Below are positions 1 to 9,060 of a stretch of DNA of 64,000 nt, one piece after another; position 1 is the first letter of the stretch; each line of letters starts with the position of its first letter. The notes beneath the pieces were generated by a model. That model did not search any database. It saw only the letters and a list, made by a program, of their open reading frames with translations, and was not told the DNA's origin. The stretch spans positions 5,981,501-6,045,500 of the forward strand of contig NZ_CP108143.1 of the NCBI RefSeq assembly GCF_036206005.1. Direction: 5' to 3'. Made by a program: the position numbers and the translations under genes. The stretch is from Streptomyces sp. NBC_00178 (lineage in GTDB: Bacteria > Actinomycetota > Actinomycetes > Streptomycetales > Streptomycetaceae).

Positions 1-1
1 G

Positions 2-1078
2 CTGCCGCCCGAGCAGCAGTGGCTCTCGGCCGACGCGGACGGCAGCTCCGTCGACGTACGCGCGCTTCCCGGAGGCCTCTCCAACACGACCCACGGCGAA
101 GGAGTCGTGCGGGGCGTCGGCTACGCCGTCGGCCTGAAGAACGTCGGCTTCTCCGAGGGCTTCGACGACTACTCGACCGCCCGGGTGCGCATGGAGGTCA
201 TCAACGGCGAGCCGGTCGCCACCGTGCACACCGCGATGGCCGAGGTCGGGCAGGGCGGTGTCACCGTCCACGCCCAGATCGCGCGTACGGAACTCGGGGT
301 CAACCAGGTCACCATCCACCCGGCGGACACCCGGGTCGGCTCCGCCGGCTCCACGTCCGCGTCCCGTCAGACCTACGTCACCGGCGGCGCCGTGAAGAAC
401 TCCTGCGAGGCGGTCCGGGAGCAGGTGCTGGAGATCGGGCGCCGCAAGTTCGGCACGTACCACCCGGCCTGGGCCACCGCCGAACTCCTCCTGGAGGGAG
501 GCAAGGTGGTCACCGACGGCGGCGAGGTCCTCGCGTCGCTCGCCGACGTGCTGGAGGCGGAGTCCGTCGACGTCGAGCTGGAGTGGCGGCACCGGCCCAC
601 CGAGGCCTTCGACCTGCGCACCGGACAGGGCAACGGTCACGTCCAGTACTCCTTCGCGGCCCACCGCGCGGTCGTGGAGGTGGACACCGAACTCGGCCTG
701 GTCAAGGTCATCGAACTGGCCTGCGCCCAGGACGTCGGCAAGGCGCTCAACCCCCTGTCGGTCGTCGGCCAGATCCAGGGCGGCACCACCCAGGGACTGG
801 GCGTCGCCGTCATGGAGGAGATCATCGTCGACCCGAAGACGGCGAAGGTGCGCAACCCGTCCTTCACCGACTACCTGATCCCCACCATTCTCGACACCCC
901 GACCATCCCGGTCGACGTGCTCGAACTCGCCGACGACCACGCCCCGTACGGGCTGCGCGGCATCGGCGAGGCCCCGACCCTGTCGTCCACACCGGCCGTC
1001 CTCGCGGCGATCCGGAACGCGACGGGACTGGAGCTCAACAGGACCCCGGTGCGCCCCGAGCACATCACCGGTACCTGA
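2..1078 (+). CDS. Xanthine dehydrogenase, molybdopterin-binding subunit (C-terminal part)
   Basis: This is the C-terminal part of a large molybdenum hydroxylase subunit; the reading frame is open from the first bases of the window, so the start lies upstream. The enzyme oxidises hypoxanthine/xanthine to urate in the cytoplasm. Visible family features are the Gly/Gln-rich cofactor-binding stretch AEVGQGGVTVHAQIA, the segment QDVGKALNPLSVVGQIQGG, and the ending LRGIGEAPTLSSTPAVLAAI, which contains the GEAP motif that normally carries the base-catalytic glutamate of this family. The purine permease and XdhC that follow support a xanthine dehydrogenase rather than a CO or aldehyde dehydrogenase. 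The FAD and 2Fe-2S subunits would be expected just upstream, outside the window. Confidence 0.93.
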   Translation: MPPEQQWLSADADGSSVDVRALPGGLSNTTHGEGVVRGVGYAVGLKNVGFSEGFDDYSTARVRMEVINGEPVATVHTAMAEVGQGGVTVHAQIARTELGVNQVTIHPADTRVGSAGSTSASRQTYVTGGAVKNSCEAVREQVLEIGRRKFGTYHPAWATAELLLEGGKVVTDGGEVLASLADVLEAESVDVELEWRHRPTEAFDLRTGQGNGHVQYSFAAHRAVVEVDTELGLVKVIELACAQDVGKALNPLSVVGQIQGGTTQGLGVAVMEEIIVDPKTAKVRNPSFTDYLIPTILDTPTIPVDVLELADDHAPYGLRGIGEAPTLSSTPAVLAAIRNATGLELNRTPVRPEHITGT

Positions 1079-1093
1079 CGGGCCATCGAAGCT

Positions 1094-1155
1094 CTCCGGA
1101 CGGTGTGCGTCCGCGGTGGACGTCACACCTCCCCGCGCCCGCGCACCGTCCGGAG
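1094..1155 (+). terminator. Stem-loop after xanthine dehydrogenase subunit
   Basis: The 12-base arm at 1094-1105 is perfectly complementary to 1144-1155, with a 38-base loop. It starts 15 bases after the stop codon. There is no U tract, as is usual in Streptomyces terminators. The permease start is about 140 bases further on, so it may have its own promoter. Confidence 0.55.
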
Positions 1156-1293
1156 CCACCGCACAACCGATCCGTCTGCACGAAGAGTTCGCCTCGGGCC
1201 GTCCCCCGGGTCGTGCGCCTCGCAGTCATCCCAAATCCCGCAGTCACGACAGCTCCACGCGGGTGCCCCTGTGAACCTTGGGAGTCAGGCAAC

Positions 1294-2751
1294 ATGACCC
1301 AGCAGTCCGTGGAACCCAGGACGAGCGCGGAGGAGGCGGGCCCCGGCTCGCGTGTCCCCGCCGGACGGTCCTGGCTCGACCGGTACTTCCACATATCCGA
1401 ACGCGGATCGACCGTCGCACGCGAAGTGCGCGGTGGCGTCACGACCTTCATGGCCATGGCGTACATCCTCCTGCTCAACCCCCTCATCCTCGGCGGCAAG
1501 GACGTCGACGGCCAGCTCCTCGGCCAGTCGGGCCTGATCACGGCCACCGCACTCGCGGCGGCGGCCACCACTCTGCTGATGGGCTTCGTCGGCAAGGTGC
1601 CCCTCGCGCTCGCGGCGGGACTGAGCGTCTCCGGTGTCCTCGCCTCGCAGGTCGCGCCGGCCATGACCTGGCAGCAGGCCATGGGCATGTGCGTGATCTA
1701 CGGTGTCATCATCTGCCTTCTGGTGGTCACCGGGCTCCGCGAGATGATCATGAACGCCATCCCGCTCGCGCTGAAGCACGGCATCACCATCGGGATCGGG
1801 CTCTTCATCGCCCTCATCGGCCTCGTCAAGGCAGGGTTCGTCCACCAGGGGGCGGCGACCCCGCTGTCGCTCGGCCCCACCGGTGCGCTGACCGGGTGGC
1901 CGGTGCTCATCTTCGCCGCGACCCTGCTGCTCATCTTCATGCTGCAGGCGCGGAACGTCCCCGGCGCGATCCTCATCGGCATCGTCGTCGGAACCGTCAT
2001 CGCGATCGTGGTCAACGCCGTCGGCGACATCGACCCCAAGGCCTGGAGCAGCGGCCCTCCGGAGCTGAGCGGAAGCGCCGTCTCCTCGCCGGACTTCTCC
2101 CTCTTCGGGGACGTCGAGTTCGGCGGCTGGGGTGACGTCGGGGTGCTGACGGTCGGCATGATCGTCTTCACTCTCGTCCTGGCGGGCTTCTTCGACGCCA
2201 TGGCCACCATCATCGGTGTCGGCACCGAGGCGAACCTCGCCGACGACAAGGGCCGCATGCCGGGCCTGTCGAAGGCGCTGTTCATCGACGGCGCGGGGGG
2301 TGCGATCGGCGGCGTCGCCGGAGGATCGGGGCAGACCGTCTTCGTCGAGTCGGCCACCGGGGTCGGGGAGGGCGCCCGTACCGGGCTCGCCTCCGTCGTC
2401 ACCGGACTCTTCTTCGCGGCCTGCCTCTTCTTCACCCCGCTCACGGCGATCGTGCCGGCCGAGGTGGCCGCCGCCGCCCTGGTCGTCATCGGCGCCATGA
2501 TGATGCAGAACGCCCGGCACGTGGACTGGGCCGACCGCTCGGTCGCGGTCCCGGTCTTCCTCACCGTCGTCCTGATGCCGTTCACGTACACCATCACCAC
2601 CGGTGTCGCCGCGGGCGTCATCTCGTACTCGGCGATCAAGCTGGCGCAGGGCAGGGCGCGTGAGGTCGGCGCGTTCATGTGGGTCCTGACGCTGGTCTTC
2701 TTCGTCTACTTCGCCCTGCACCCCATCGAGAGCTGGCTGGGCGTCAGCTGA
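1294..2751 (+). CDS. NCS2-family purine permease (AzgA-like)
   Basis: A 485-residue integral membrane protein of the NCS2/AzgA group, which imports adenine, guanine or hypoxanthine with protons. It has many hydrophobic segments and the family motifs GGVTTFMAMAYILLLNP near residue 50 and FDAMATIIGVG near residue 300. The same frame stays open upstream through the end of xanthine dehydrogenase, but those residues look nothing like a permease; the ATG at 1294 gives the usual length and is preceded by GGGAG nine bases away. Position between xanthine dehydrogenase and XdhC points to purine uptake for catabolism. The exact base transported cannot be read from sequence. Confidence 0.9.
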   Translation: MTQQSVEPRTSAEEAGPGSRVPAGRSWLDRYFHISERGSTVAREVRGGVTTFMAMAYILLLNPLILGGKDVDGQLLGQSGLITATALAAAATTLLMGFVGKVPLALAAGLSVSGVLASQVAPAMTWQQAMGMCVIYGVIICLLVVTGLREMIMNAIPLALKHGITIGIGLFIALIGLVKAGFVHQGAATPLSLGPTGALTGWPVLIFAATLLLIFMLQARNVPGAILIGIVVGTVIAIVVNAVGDIDPKAWSSGPPELSGSAVSSPDFSLFGDVEFGGWGDVGVLTVGMIVFTLVLAGFFDAMATIIGVGTEANLADDKGRMPGLSKALFIDGAGGAIGGVAGGSGQTVFVESATGVGEGARTGLASVVTGLFFAACLFFTPLTAIVPAEVAAAALVVIGAMMMQNARHVDWADRSVAVPVFLTVVLMPFTYTITTGVAAGVISYSAIKLAQGRAREVGAFMWVLTLVFFVYFALHPIESWLGVS

Positions 2752-2795
2752 CGCCCCCGCCGCCCCCGAGCACCTCTGTCAGAAGGAGACACGCC

Positions 2796-3935
2796 ATGCT
2801 GGACATCGCCGAAGAGCTCCACCGGTGGGTCGGGCAGGGGCGCGCCTTCGCCGTGGCCACCGTGGTGGCCGTCGGCGGCAGCGCGCCCCGGCAGCCGGGA
2901 GCCGCCCTCGCCGTCGACAGCGACGGCACGGCCATCGGATCGGTCTCCGGCGGATGTGTGGAGGGGGCGGTGTACGAGCTGTGCCGGCAGGCCCTCGCGG
3001 ACGGCACCACCGTCCGCGAGAGCTTCGGCTACAGCGACGACGACGCCTTCGCGGTCGGCCTGACCTGCGGTGGCGTCATCGACATCCTGGTGACGCCGGT
3101 GCGCGCGGAGGACCCGGCGCGCCCGGTGTTCGCCGCGGCCCTGGCCGCCGCGGCGACGGGCCGGGCGGCCGCGGTAGCCCGGGTCACCGAAGGGCCCGGC
3201 GGCCTGCTCGGCCGGCCCCTGCTCGTCCACCCCGACGGCACCCACGAGGGCGGTCTCGGAGGCCACCCCGAACTGGATCGCACCGCCGCCGCGGAAGCCC
3301 GCGCGATGCTCGACGCCGGCCGTACCGGACAGATCTCCGTCGGCGCCGAGGGCTCCCGCTGCGGCAGCCCCCTGACCCTGCTCGTCGAGTCGAGCGTCCC
3401 CCCGCCGCGGATGATCGTCTTCGGGGCCATCGACTTCGCCGCGGCCCTGGTGCGGGCCGGCCGTTTCCTCGGCTACCACGTCACCGTGTGCGACGCCCGG
3501 CCCGTCTTCGCCACCGCGGCACGCTTCCCGGACGCCGACGAGATCGTCGTCGACTGGCCGCACCGCTACCTCGCCGCCACCCGCGTGGACGCGCGGACGG
3601 TGCTCTGCGTGCTCACGCACGACGCCAAGTTCGACATCCCGCTGCTGGAACTGGCGTTGCGGCTCCCGGTCGCCTACGTCGGCGCGATGGGGTCGCGCCG
3701 TACCCACCTGGAGCGCAACGAACGGCTGCGCGACACCGGTGTCACCGACCGCCAACTGGCCGCGCTCCACTCTCCGATCGGACTCGACCTCGGTGCGCGC
3801 ACGCCGGAGGAGACCGCGCTCTCCATCGCCGCCGAGATCGTCGCCGAGCGGCGCGGCGGCAGCGGGCTGCCCCTCAAGGGCGCGCACACCCCGATCCACC
3901 ACGAGGACGGACGGCCGCTCGTCCGAGTCGCCTGA
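2796..3935 (+). CDS. xdhC: XdhC-family xanthine dehydrogenase accessory protein
   Basis: 379-residue cytoplasmic protein. XdhC proteins bind molybdenum cofactor, help in its sulfuration and insert it into xanthine dehydrogenase. The N-terminal XdhC/CoxI domain shows VGGSAPRQPGAALAVD, SVSGGCVEGAVYE and the cysteine segment GLTCGGVIDIL; the C-terminal half is the Rossmann-like XdhC domain with FGAIDFAAALVRAGRFLGY and YVGAMGSRRTH. The start is supported by AGAAGGAG seven bases before the ATG. It follows the permease by 44 bases and probably shares its transcript, forming a xanthine-oxidation unit. Confidence 0.93.
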   Translation: MLDIAEELHRWVGQGRAFAVATVVAVGGSAPRQPGAALAVDSDGTAIGSVSGGCVEGAVYELCRQALADGTTVRESFGYSDDDAFAVGLTCGGVIDILVTPVRAEDPARPVFAAALAAAATGRAAAVARVTEGPGGLLGRPLLVHPDGTHEGGLGGHPELDRTAAAEARAMLDAGRTGQISVGAEGSRCGSPLTLLVESSVPPPRMIVFGAIDFAAALVRAGRFLGYHVTVCDARPVFATAARFPDADEIVVDWPHRYLAATRVDARTVLCVLTHDAKFDIPLLELALRLPVAYVGAMGSRRTHLERNERLRDTGVTDRQLAALHSPIGLDLGARTPEETALSIAAEIVAERRGGSGLPLKGAHTPIHHEDGRPLVRVA

Positions 3936-4018
3936 ACCCGCTCGCGCACGGCGGACCACGCGGGGCGGGTTGCCGCCACGGCGGTTTCACGCCAGGGGTA
4001 CGGCCGTCCGCGGCCATG

Positions 4019-4034
4019 GATTTACCGGTAAATC
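4019..4034. promoter_or_regulatory. 16-bp perfect palindrome at the protease start
   Basis: GATTTACCGGTAAATC is a perfect 16-bp palindrome, AT-rich against a very GC-rich background, ending six bases before the protease ATG at 4041. It occupies the space where a ribosome binding site would be, and no good Shine-Dalgarno is present. It could be an operator over a leaderless or very short-leader promoter. Function is inferred only. Confidence 0.5.
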
Positions 4035-4040
4035 AGGTGC

Positions 4041-7000
4041 ATGACATTCTCCCTCTCCTCCGTACCCGGTCGGGCGAGACCCGCTCGCGCGGGACGCAGG
4101 GCTCTGCTCCTGGCGACCTCGGTCGCACTCGTGAGCGGCGTCGTGCTTCCGGCGGCGGGCTCCGCCACCGCCGCCTCCCAGCCGCCGTCCGCCGCGGCCC
4201 GCCACGGCGCCGAGGTCCGCGACCACACCGTCACCCTGATCACCGGTGACGTCGTCCACTACGCGGACGGACCGGGCGACCGGGACACGGTCACCGTGGA
4301 CCGCCCGGACGGCGCGCAGGGCGGCGTGCACGTGCGGCAGGCCGGCAAGGACATCCACGTCATCCCCGACGAGGCGGCTCCGCTCCTCGCGGCGGGCAAG
4401 CTGGACCGCAGGCTGTTCGACATCACCGCCCTCATCGCGATGGGGTACGACGACCAGCACGCGTCGGGCATCCCGCTGATCGCCACCTACCCGCCGGGCA
4501 GGGCCCGTTCGCTGCCCGCCGCCCCTGACGGCAGCAGCACGGTCCGCCGGCTCGAATCGATCGACGGCACGGCACTGAGGGCGGCCAAGGGCGAGGCCCG
4601 AGCCTTCTGGAGTGCCATCTCCCGGACGGAGAAGAGCCGTTCACTGGACGGCGGGATGACGAAACTGTGGCTCGACGGCAAGGTCGAGGCCACGCTCAAG
4701 GACTCCGTGCCCCAGGTCAACGCCCCCCAGGCGTGGGCGGCCGGCTTCGACGGCAAGGGCACCACCGTCGCCGTGCTGGACACCGGCATCGACGCGGACC
4801 ACCCCGACGTGAAGGACCGCGTCAGGCAGTCCCGGAGCTTCGTCCCGGGCGAGGAGGTCGACGACGGGAACGGCCACGGCACCCATGTCGCGTCCACCAT
4901 CGCCGGTTCGGGCGCGGCGTCGGACGGGGTCAACAAGGGGGTCGCCCCCGGCGCGGACCTCATCGTCGGCAAGGTCCTGAGCAACGAGGGGTCCGGCGCG
5001 GACTCGGGCATCATCGAGGCCATGGAGTGGGCGAAGGCAGAAGGAGCCGACGTCGTCTCCATGAGCCTCGGCTCCAGCGTCCCCGACGACGGCACCGACC
5101 CGATGGCGCAAGCGGTGGACGCACTGTCGGCCGACGGGGGCCCGCTGTTCGTGATCGCCGCCGGCAACGCCTACGGCGCGGGCACGATCGGATCGCCCGG
5201 CTCGGCCGCACAGGCCCTCACCGTCGCCGCCGTCGACAAGAGCGACGAACGCGCGGCCTTCTCCTCGATGGGACCGCTGGTCCGGTCGCACGGCCTGAAG
5301 CCCGACCTGTCCGCACCCGGCGTGGACATCAACGCCGCGGCGTCGCAGTCGGTCCCGGGCATCGAGGGCATGTACCAGCAGATGTCCGGCACGTCGATGG
5401 CGACCCCGCACGTGGCGGGAGCCGCGGCCATCCTGAAGCAGCGTCACCCCGACTGGCCGGGCGGGCGCATCAAGGACGCGCTGATGAGCACGTCGAAGGA
5501 ACTGCCCGGCTACACGCCGTACGAGCAGGGCACCGGCCGGCTCGACGTGAAGGCCGCGGTCGACACGACGATCGAGGCCACCGGCTCCGTCGCGGTCGCG
5601 TCGTACGACTGGCCGCACAGTGCCGACGACGTGGTCGCGGAACGTACCCTCACCTACCGGAACACGGGCGACGAGGACGTCACACTGGACCTGGCGACCG
5701 ACACGGACGCCGCCGCCTACACCCTGTCCACGCCCGAGCTGAACGTCCCGGCCGGCTCCACCGCGGAGGCCGTCCTCTCGATCGACCCGTCGAAGCTCGC
5801 GAACGACACCCGCTTCTCCGGCCAGGTCGTCGCCACCGACGCGTCCGGCGCGATCGCGGCCCACACGGGTTTCGCCGTGAACAAGGAGCAGGAGCTCTAC
5901 GACCTGACGCTCCGTCTGCGAGACCGCGCGGGGCGGCCGATGGACGGAACCGTGGTCCTCGCCGCGCTCGGCGACACCCAGCTCGGGCTCGTCCAGGTCG
6001 CCGGTGAGACGACCCTGCGGCTGCCCCCGGGCAACTACACCGCCTGGACGTCGGCGGACGTCGACGGCGACCGTCCCGACTCGAAGGCCGTCGCGTTCCT
6101 CTCGGCCCCCGAGACGATCCTGGACAAGGCCACCACGGTCACCCTCGACGCCTCCAAGGCCCGAAGGATCGCCGTGCGCACCCCGAAGGAGACCGAGACC
6201 CGGCAACTGCGCTACGACATGGCCCGCACCTCCCCCGACGGCGTGGTCCAGCGGGACGCCTACCAGATCCCGCTGACCTACGACCAGCTGTGGGCGAGCC
6301 CGACGAAGAAGGTCACCCGGGGCGGCTTCAGCTTCCTGACCCGCTGGCGCCAGGGCGAGGAACTGATCGACCTGACGGCCGACGGCCACGACGTCCCGGT
6401 CACCGCGCAGGGCGGATCGGCCGTCGCCGAGGACAGCGAGCAGAGACTGACGGCCGTCTTCGCGGGCGACGGCGCCGCCGCGGACTACAAGGGCCGCAGC
6501 GCCAGGGGCAGGGCGGTCGTGATCACGCGCAGCGACGCGGTGCCGCCCGCGGACCGCCTGGCGAACGCCCTCGCCGCCGGTGCGAAGGCCCTCCTGGTCG
6601 TCAACGACGGCCGCGGGGTCGCGATGGAGTCCTACGCCCCGTGGGGCGAGCAGACCACCATCCCGGTCGCCTCGGTGCAGAGGCTCGCGGGCGCCACCCT
6701 CATCGAGGCGGCGCGGCGAGGCAGGCAGGTCACCCTGGACCAGAAGGAGTTCGCGGACTACGTGTACGACCTGGTCGACCGGCACGACGGCACGATCCCG
6801 GACCGCCCGCTGACCTTCGCGCCCTCGGCCCGGCAGCTGGCCACCGTGAAGAACACCTTCTACGGCCACAGGGCGACTCTCGGCGGCGGCTACCGCTACG
6901 ACATCCCGGACTACGGCCCCGGCATCGGCTTCGAGGAGTACGAGAAGTTCCCGGGCACCCGCACCGAATGGGTCACCCCGCTGCCCGGCGCGTCCTTCTG

Positions 7001-7793
7001 GTACGAGAACCACTCGGTCCTGAACGCCGACGCGAGCGACACCGCCCAGGAGATGCGGAGCGGCGAACTCGACTACGCGGCGGGCCGCACCTACCGCGAC
7101 GACTGGTTCGCCCCGGTGGTCGCTCCCCGGCTCGGCACCGCCTACTGGGGGCCCTTCCGTACCGCGTACAACGACGTCCAGTTCAACATCACCCCGTGGA
7201 CCGACTCGGGCGAGGGCCACTCCGGCTCGATGCCCGCCGACGAGTACGACACCACGTCGTACGCCTTCTACCAGGGTGGGAAGCTGGTCAAGAAGGGTGC
7301 GGGCAGGGCGGGTAACGCCTGGGACCTGCCGGCCGAGAAGCTGCCGTACCGGCTCGTCATCGACTCGGCGCGGGACGAGGCCACCTGGAAGACCTCGACC
7401 CGGACGCACACGGAGTGGAACTTCCTCTCCGGCGCCCTGCCCGAGGGCACCGAACGGGCCGACATCCCGCTGCTCCAGCTCGACTACGACGTGGACACCG
7501 ACCTCGCGGGCGACGTCAGGGCCGGCACACGGGTCGCGCTCGGACTCGGCTCCGGCACCCAGGCGTGGCTGGACGGCGCGGTCAGGGCCACCGGCGCCAC
7601 GCTGTCCGTCAGCTACGACGAGGGCCGCACATGGAGCGCGGCGGAGCTGCGCGGGAACTCCCCGGGTCAGTGGACCGCCAAGCTGCGGACGCCCGCGAAG
7701 GGCGCCTCCTCGGTGTCGCTCAAGGTCCGTGCCACGGGCCCCGGCGGCCTGGCCGTCGACCAGGAGATCATCAGGGCCTTCGGCCTGAAGTGA
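4041..7793 (+). CDS. Large secreted S8 (subtilisin-like) serine peptidase
   Basis: 1250-residue extracellular protease. Residues 1 to about 45 form a signal peptide (Arg-rich start, hydrophobic core ALLLATSVALVSGVVLPAAG). A propeptide follows. The subtilase domain shows all three catalytic residues: D247 in AVLDTGIDADHPD, H279 in GHGTHVAS and S452 in GTSMATPHVAG. A protease-associated-like stretch (ITRSDAVPPADRLANALAAG) lies near residues 835-855, followed by a beta-rich C-terminal region of unknown role. The length is typical of the large Streptomyces subtilases. It is monocistronic: XdhC ends 105 bases upstream and a strong terminator follows. Expression may be controlled through the palindrome just before the start. 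Substrate is unknown. Confidence 0.93.
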   Translation: MTFSLSSVPGRARPARAGRRALLLATSVALVSGVVLPAAGSATAASQPPSAAARHGAEVRDHTVTLITGDVVHYADGPGDRDTVTVDRPDGAQGGVHVRQAGKDIHVIPDEAAPLLAAGKLDRRLFDITALIAMGYDDQHASGIPLIATYPPGRARSLPAAPDGSSTVRRLESIDGTALRAAKGEARAFWSAISRTEKSRSLDGGMTKLWLDGKVEATLKDSVPQVNAPQAWAAGFDGKGTTVAVLDTGIDADHPDVKDRVRQSRSFVPGEEVDDGNGHGTHVASTIAGSGAASDGVNKGVAPGADLIVGKVLSNEGSGADSGIIEAMEWAKAEGADVVSMSLGSSVPDDGTDPMAQAVDALSADGGPLFVIAAGNAYGAGTIGSPGSAAQALTVAAVDKSDERAAFSSMGPLVRSHGLKPDLSAPGVDINAAASQSVPGIEGMYQQMSGTSMATPHVAGAAAILKQRHPDWPGGRIKDALMSTSKELPGYTPYEQGTGRLDVKAAVDTTIEATGSVAVASYDWPHSADDVVAERTLTYRNTGDEDVTLDLATDTDAAAYTLSTPELNVPAGSTAEAVLSIDPSKLANDTRFSGQVVATDASGAIAAHTGFAVNKEQELYDLTLRLRDRAGRPMDGTVVLAALGDTQLGLVQVAGETTLRLPPGNYTAWTSADVDGDRPDSKAVAFLSAPETILDKATTVTLDASKARRIAVRTPKETETRQLRYDMARTSPDGVVQRDAYQIPLTYDQLWASPTKKVTRGGFSFLTRWRQGEELIDLTADGHDVPVTAQGGSAVAEDSEQRLTAVFAGDGAAADYKGRSARGRAVVITRSDAVPPADRLANALAAGAKALLVVNDGRGVAMESYAPWGEQTTIPVASVQRLAGATLIEAARRGRQVTLDQKEFADYVYDLVDRHDGTIPDRPLTFAPSARQLATVKNTFYGHRATLGGGYRYDIPDYGPGIGFEEYEKFPGTRTEWVTPLPGASFWYENHSVLNADASDTAQEMRSGELDYAAGRTYRDDWFAPVVAPRLGTAYWGPFRTAYNDVQFNITPWTDSGEGHSGSMPADEYDTTSYAFYQGGKLVKKGAGRAGNAWDLPAEKLPYRLVIDSARDEATWKTSTRTHTEWNFLSGALPEGTERADIPLLQLDYDVDTDLAGDVRAGTRVALGLGSGTQAWLDGAVRATGATLSVSYDEGRTWSAAELRGNSPGQWTAKLRTPAKGASSVSLKVRATGPGGLAVDQEIIRAFGLK

Positions 7794-7812
7794 CCCGCCC
7801 GGCGGGCTGATC

Positions 7813-7853
7813 GAGGGGGTCGCGCGTCCCGGCAGGGGACACGCGACCCCCTC
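7813..7853 (+). terminator. Strong stem-loop after the protease
   Basis: The 12-base arms GAGGGGGTCGCG (7813-7824) and 7842-7853 are perfectly complementary, and a shorter inner stem (GTCCC/GGGAC) extends the hairpin. It lies between the protease stop and the convergent DUF3626 gene, so it can serve both. Confidence 0.8.
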
Positions 7854-7868
7854 CCTGCCGTGCCGGGC

Positions 7869-8701
7869 TCACCGGCCGAAGCGCGCTAGACAGTGCCACA
7901 CCCTCTTGAGGTCCTGCGGGTCGTAGCGGTTCCGGCGGGCGGCCTCGCCTATCACCCGCGCGTCGAGCCGGCCGTCGACCGCGAGCGAGGTGCCCAGTTC
8001 GACGTACTGCCGGCCCCGGTACTCCGGGTGACGCTCCAACTCCTCGACGGAAAGCCGGAATCCGCCGTGCCACTCCACCGGACACGGCAGCCGTGACGCG
8101 GCCTCCTCCCCTCCGTGCCCCGGAAGCACGGATCCAGGACCAGGGCCTCCACATCGCCGTCGAGCCGCACGGGGCCGTGCACATGCGCCTCGACGTAGTC
8201 GTCGAGGGCATCCCGGCCGTCCGCCTCGGCGAGCGTGACGAGCCTGCCGCCGGTGGCCGCCACGCCGAAGTCGGACGGCTCGGCGGCGCTGTCCGGGTAG
8301 CAGTAGGTGGACCGAGCCAGCGCCGGGGCGGTCAGCCTCAAGTGAGCGGAGCCGAACCGCGGGGCAGCGCCGAAGGCGTGGCGCCGGAAGTTCAGCGCAC
8401 CGTAGACCGGACGCTCGTGGGGTGGCGCGGCGTCGTAGGCCCCACGGAAGATGCGGCTCTCCCAGCGCCACCGGTCGCCACCGGGGCGGGCGGTGAGACC
8501 GCCGTTGCTCGTGCCGGTCACGAACTGGGACACGTAGAAGCCGTCGCCGGCGAGTCCGTCCAGGACCGTGCGGCCACCGCTGACACGGTCGGGGTGGAAG
8601 TTCAGCGTCACCCGCAGGGACGGGTCGAGCGGTTCTCCCCTCGACAACGACGCCACGTGGTCGAGGGCGCGGGCCCGCGCGGGCGGATCGTCGGCGCTCA
8701 T
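7869..8701 (-). pseudogene. DUF3626-like protein, interrupted by a one-base frameshift
   Basis: The first four fifths (from ATG 8701, MSADDPPARARALDHVASL) read in one frame up to VLDPCFRGTE. The expected C-terminus, LPCPVEWHGGFRLSVEELE through to HCLARFGR, is found in another frame and ends at 7869. Adding one base in the G run at 8108-8111 (C on the given strand) joins them into 277 residues, which matches my recollection of the DUF3626 family, a bacterial family of unknown function. The interval is 833 bases, one short of a multiple of three, as expected for a single-base loss. The break may be a real mutation or a homopolymer sequencing error. If the frame is intact in the organism, this is an ordinary gene. 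Confidence 0.75.
8108..8111 (-). other. Inferred frameshift point in the DUF3626-like gene
   Basis: On the coding strand the sequence reads GGC ACG GAG GGG AGG. One additional base in the G run restores GAG GCC GCG and the conserved downstream protein. Confidence 0.65.
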
Positions 8702-8746
8702 CGGCACAGTCTGCCCGAGGTCCGGATCCGCCCGCACCGGCCCCCG

Positions 8747-8911
8747 TCAGCCCCGGCGGGCCGCCCGCGCCTTCGCCTTGCGGCGGGCCACGGTGTACGT
8801 GGACCAGTCGCCCCGGTGCCGGTCGCACCGGGACGCGTCGATCATCGCCAGCCGTCGGCAGCGCGTGCCCTTCTGGGTGATTGCTCCGCATGCGGACTGC
8901 GTACGAGCCAT
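8747..8911 (-). CDS. Small Cys/His-rich basic protein, 54 residues
   Basis: A 54-residue protein with the pattern C8, C18, C29, H31 (CGAITQKGTRCRRLA...CDRHRG) followed by a very basic tail rich in Arg, Lys and Ala. The spacing suggests a small zinc-binding knuckle like those in DUF5763-type proteins, with a tail that could bind nucleic acid; this is inference. The ATG at 8911 was chosen because the motif starts directly after it. It lies 45 bases upstream of the DUF3626 gene on the same strand and may be co-transcribed with it. Confidence 0.6.
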   Translation of the reverse strand: MARTQSACGAITQKGTRCRRLAMIDASRCDRHRGDWSTYTVARRKAKARAARRG

Positions 8912-9060
8912 GTGCGACCGCCCCCTCGTTGCCGCCGGCCCGGTGCCGGCAGGGCCACGATTCCCGAGGACGGGCACGGGCGGAAGGCGCACCCGGGGCG
9001 TCCGGGCGCGCTCCGGAGCGCGGGGGCGGGCCGAGAGTGTCGTCGGGGCGGGTCCCCGGG

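Noticed and set aside
19..2751. A single 910-codon open frame joining xanthine dehydrogenase antisense-frame residues to the permease
   Set aside because: The first 425 residues are Arg/Gly/Pro-rich shadow translation of the xanthine dehydrogenase frame; the real protein begins at 1294.
4641..7409. A 922-codon open frame on the minus strand opposite the protease
   Set aside because: Composition (Val, Arg, Gly, Asp) is that of an antisense shadow in GC-rich DNA; the plus strand encodes a complete subtilase.
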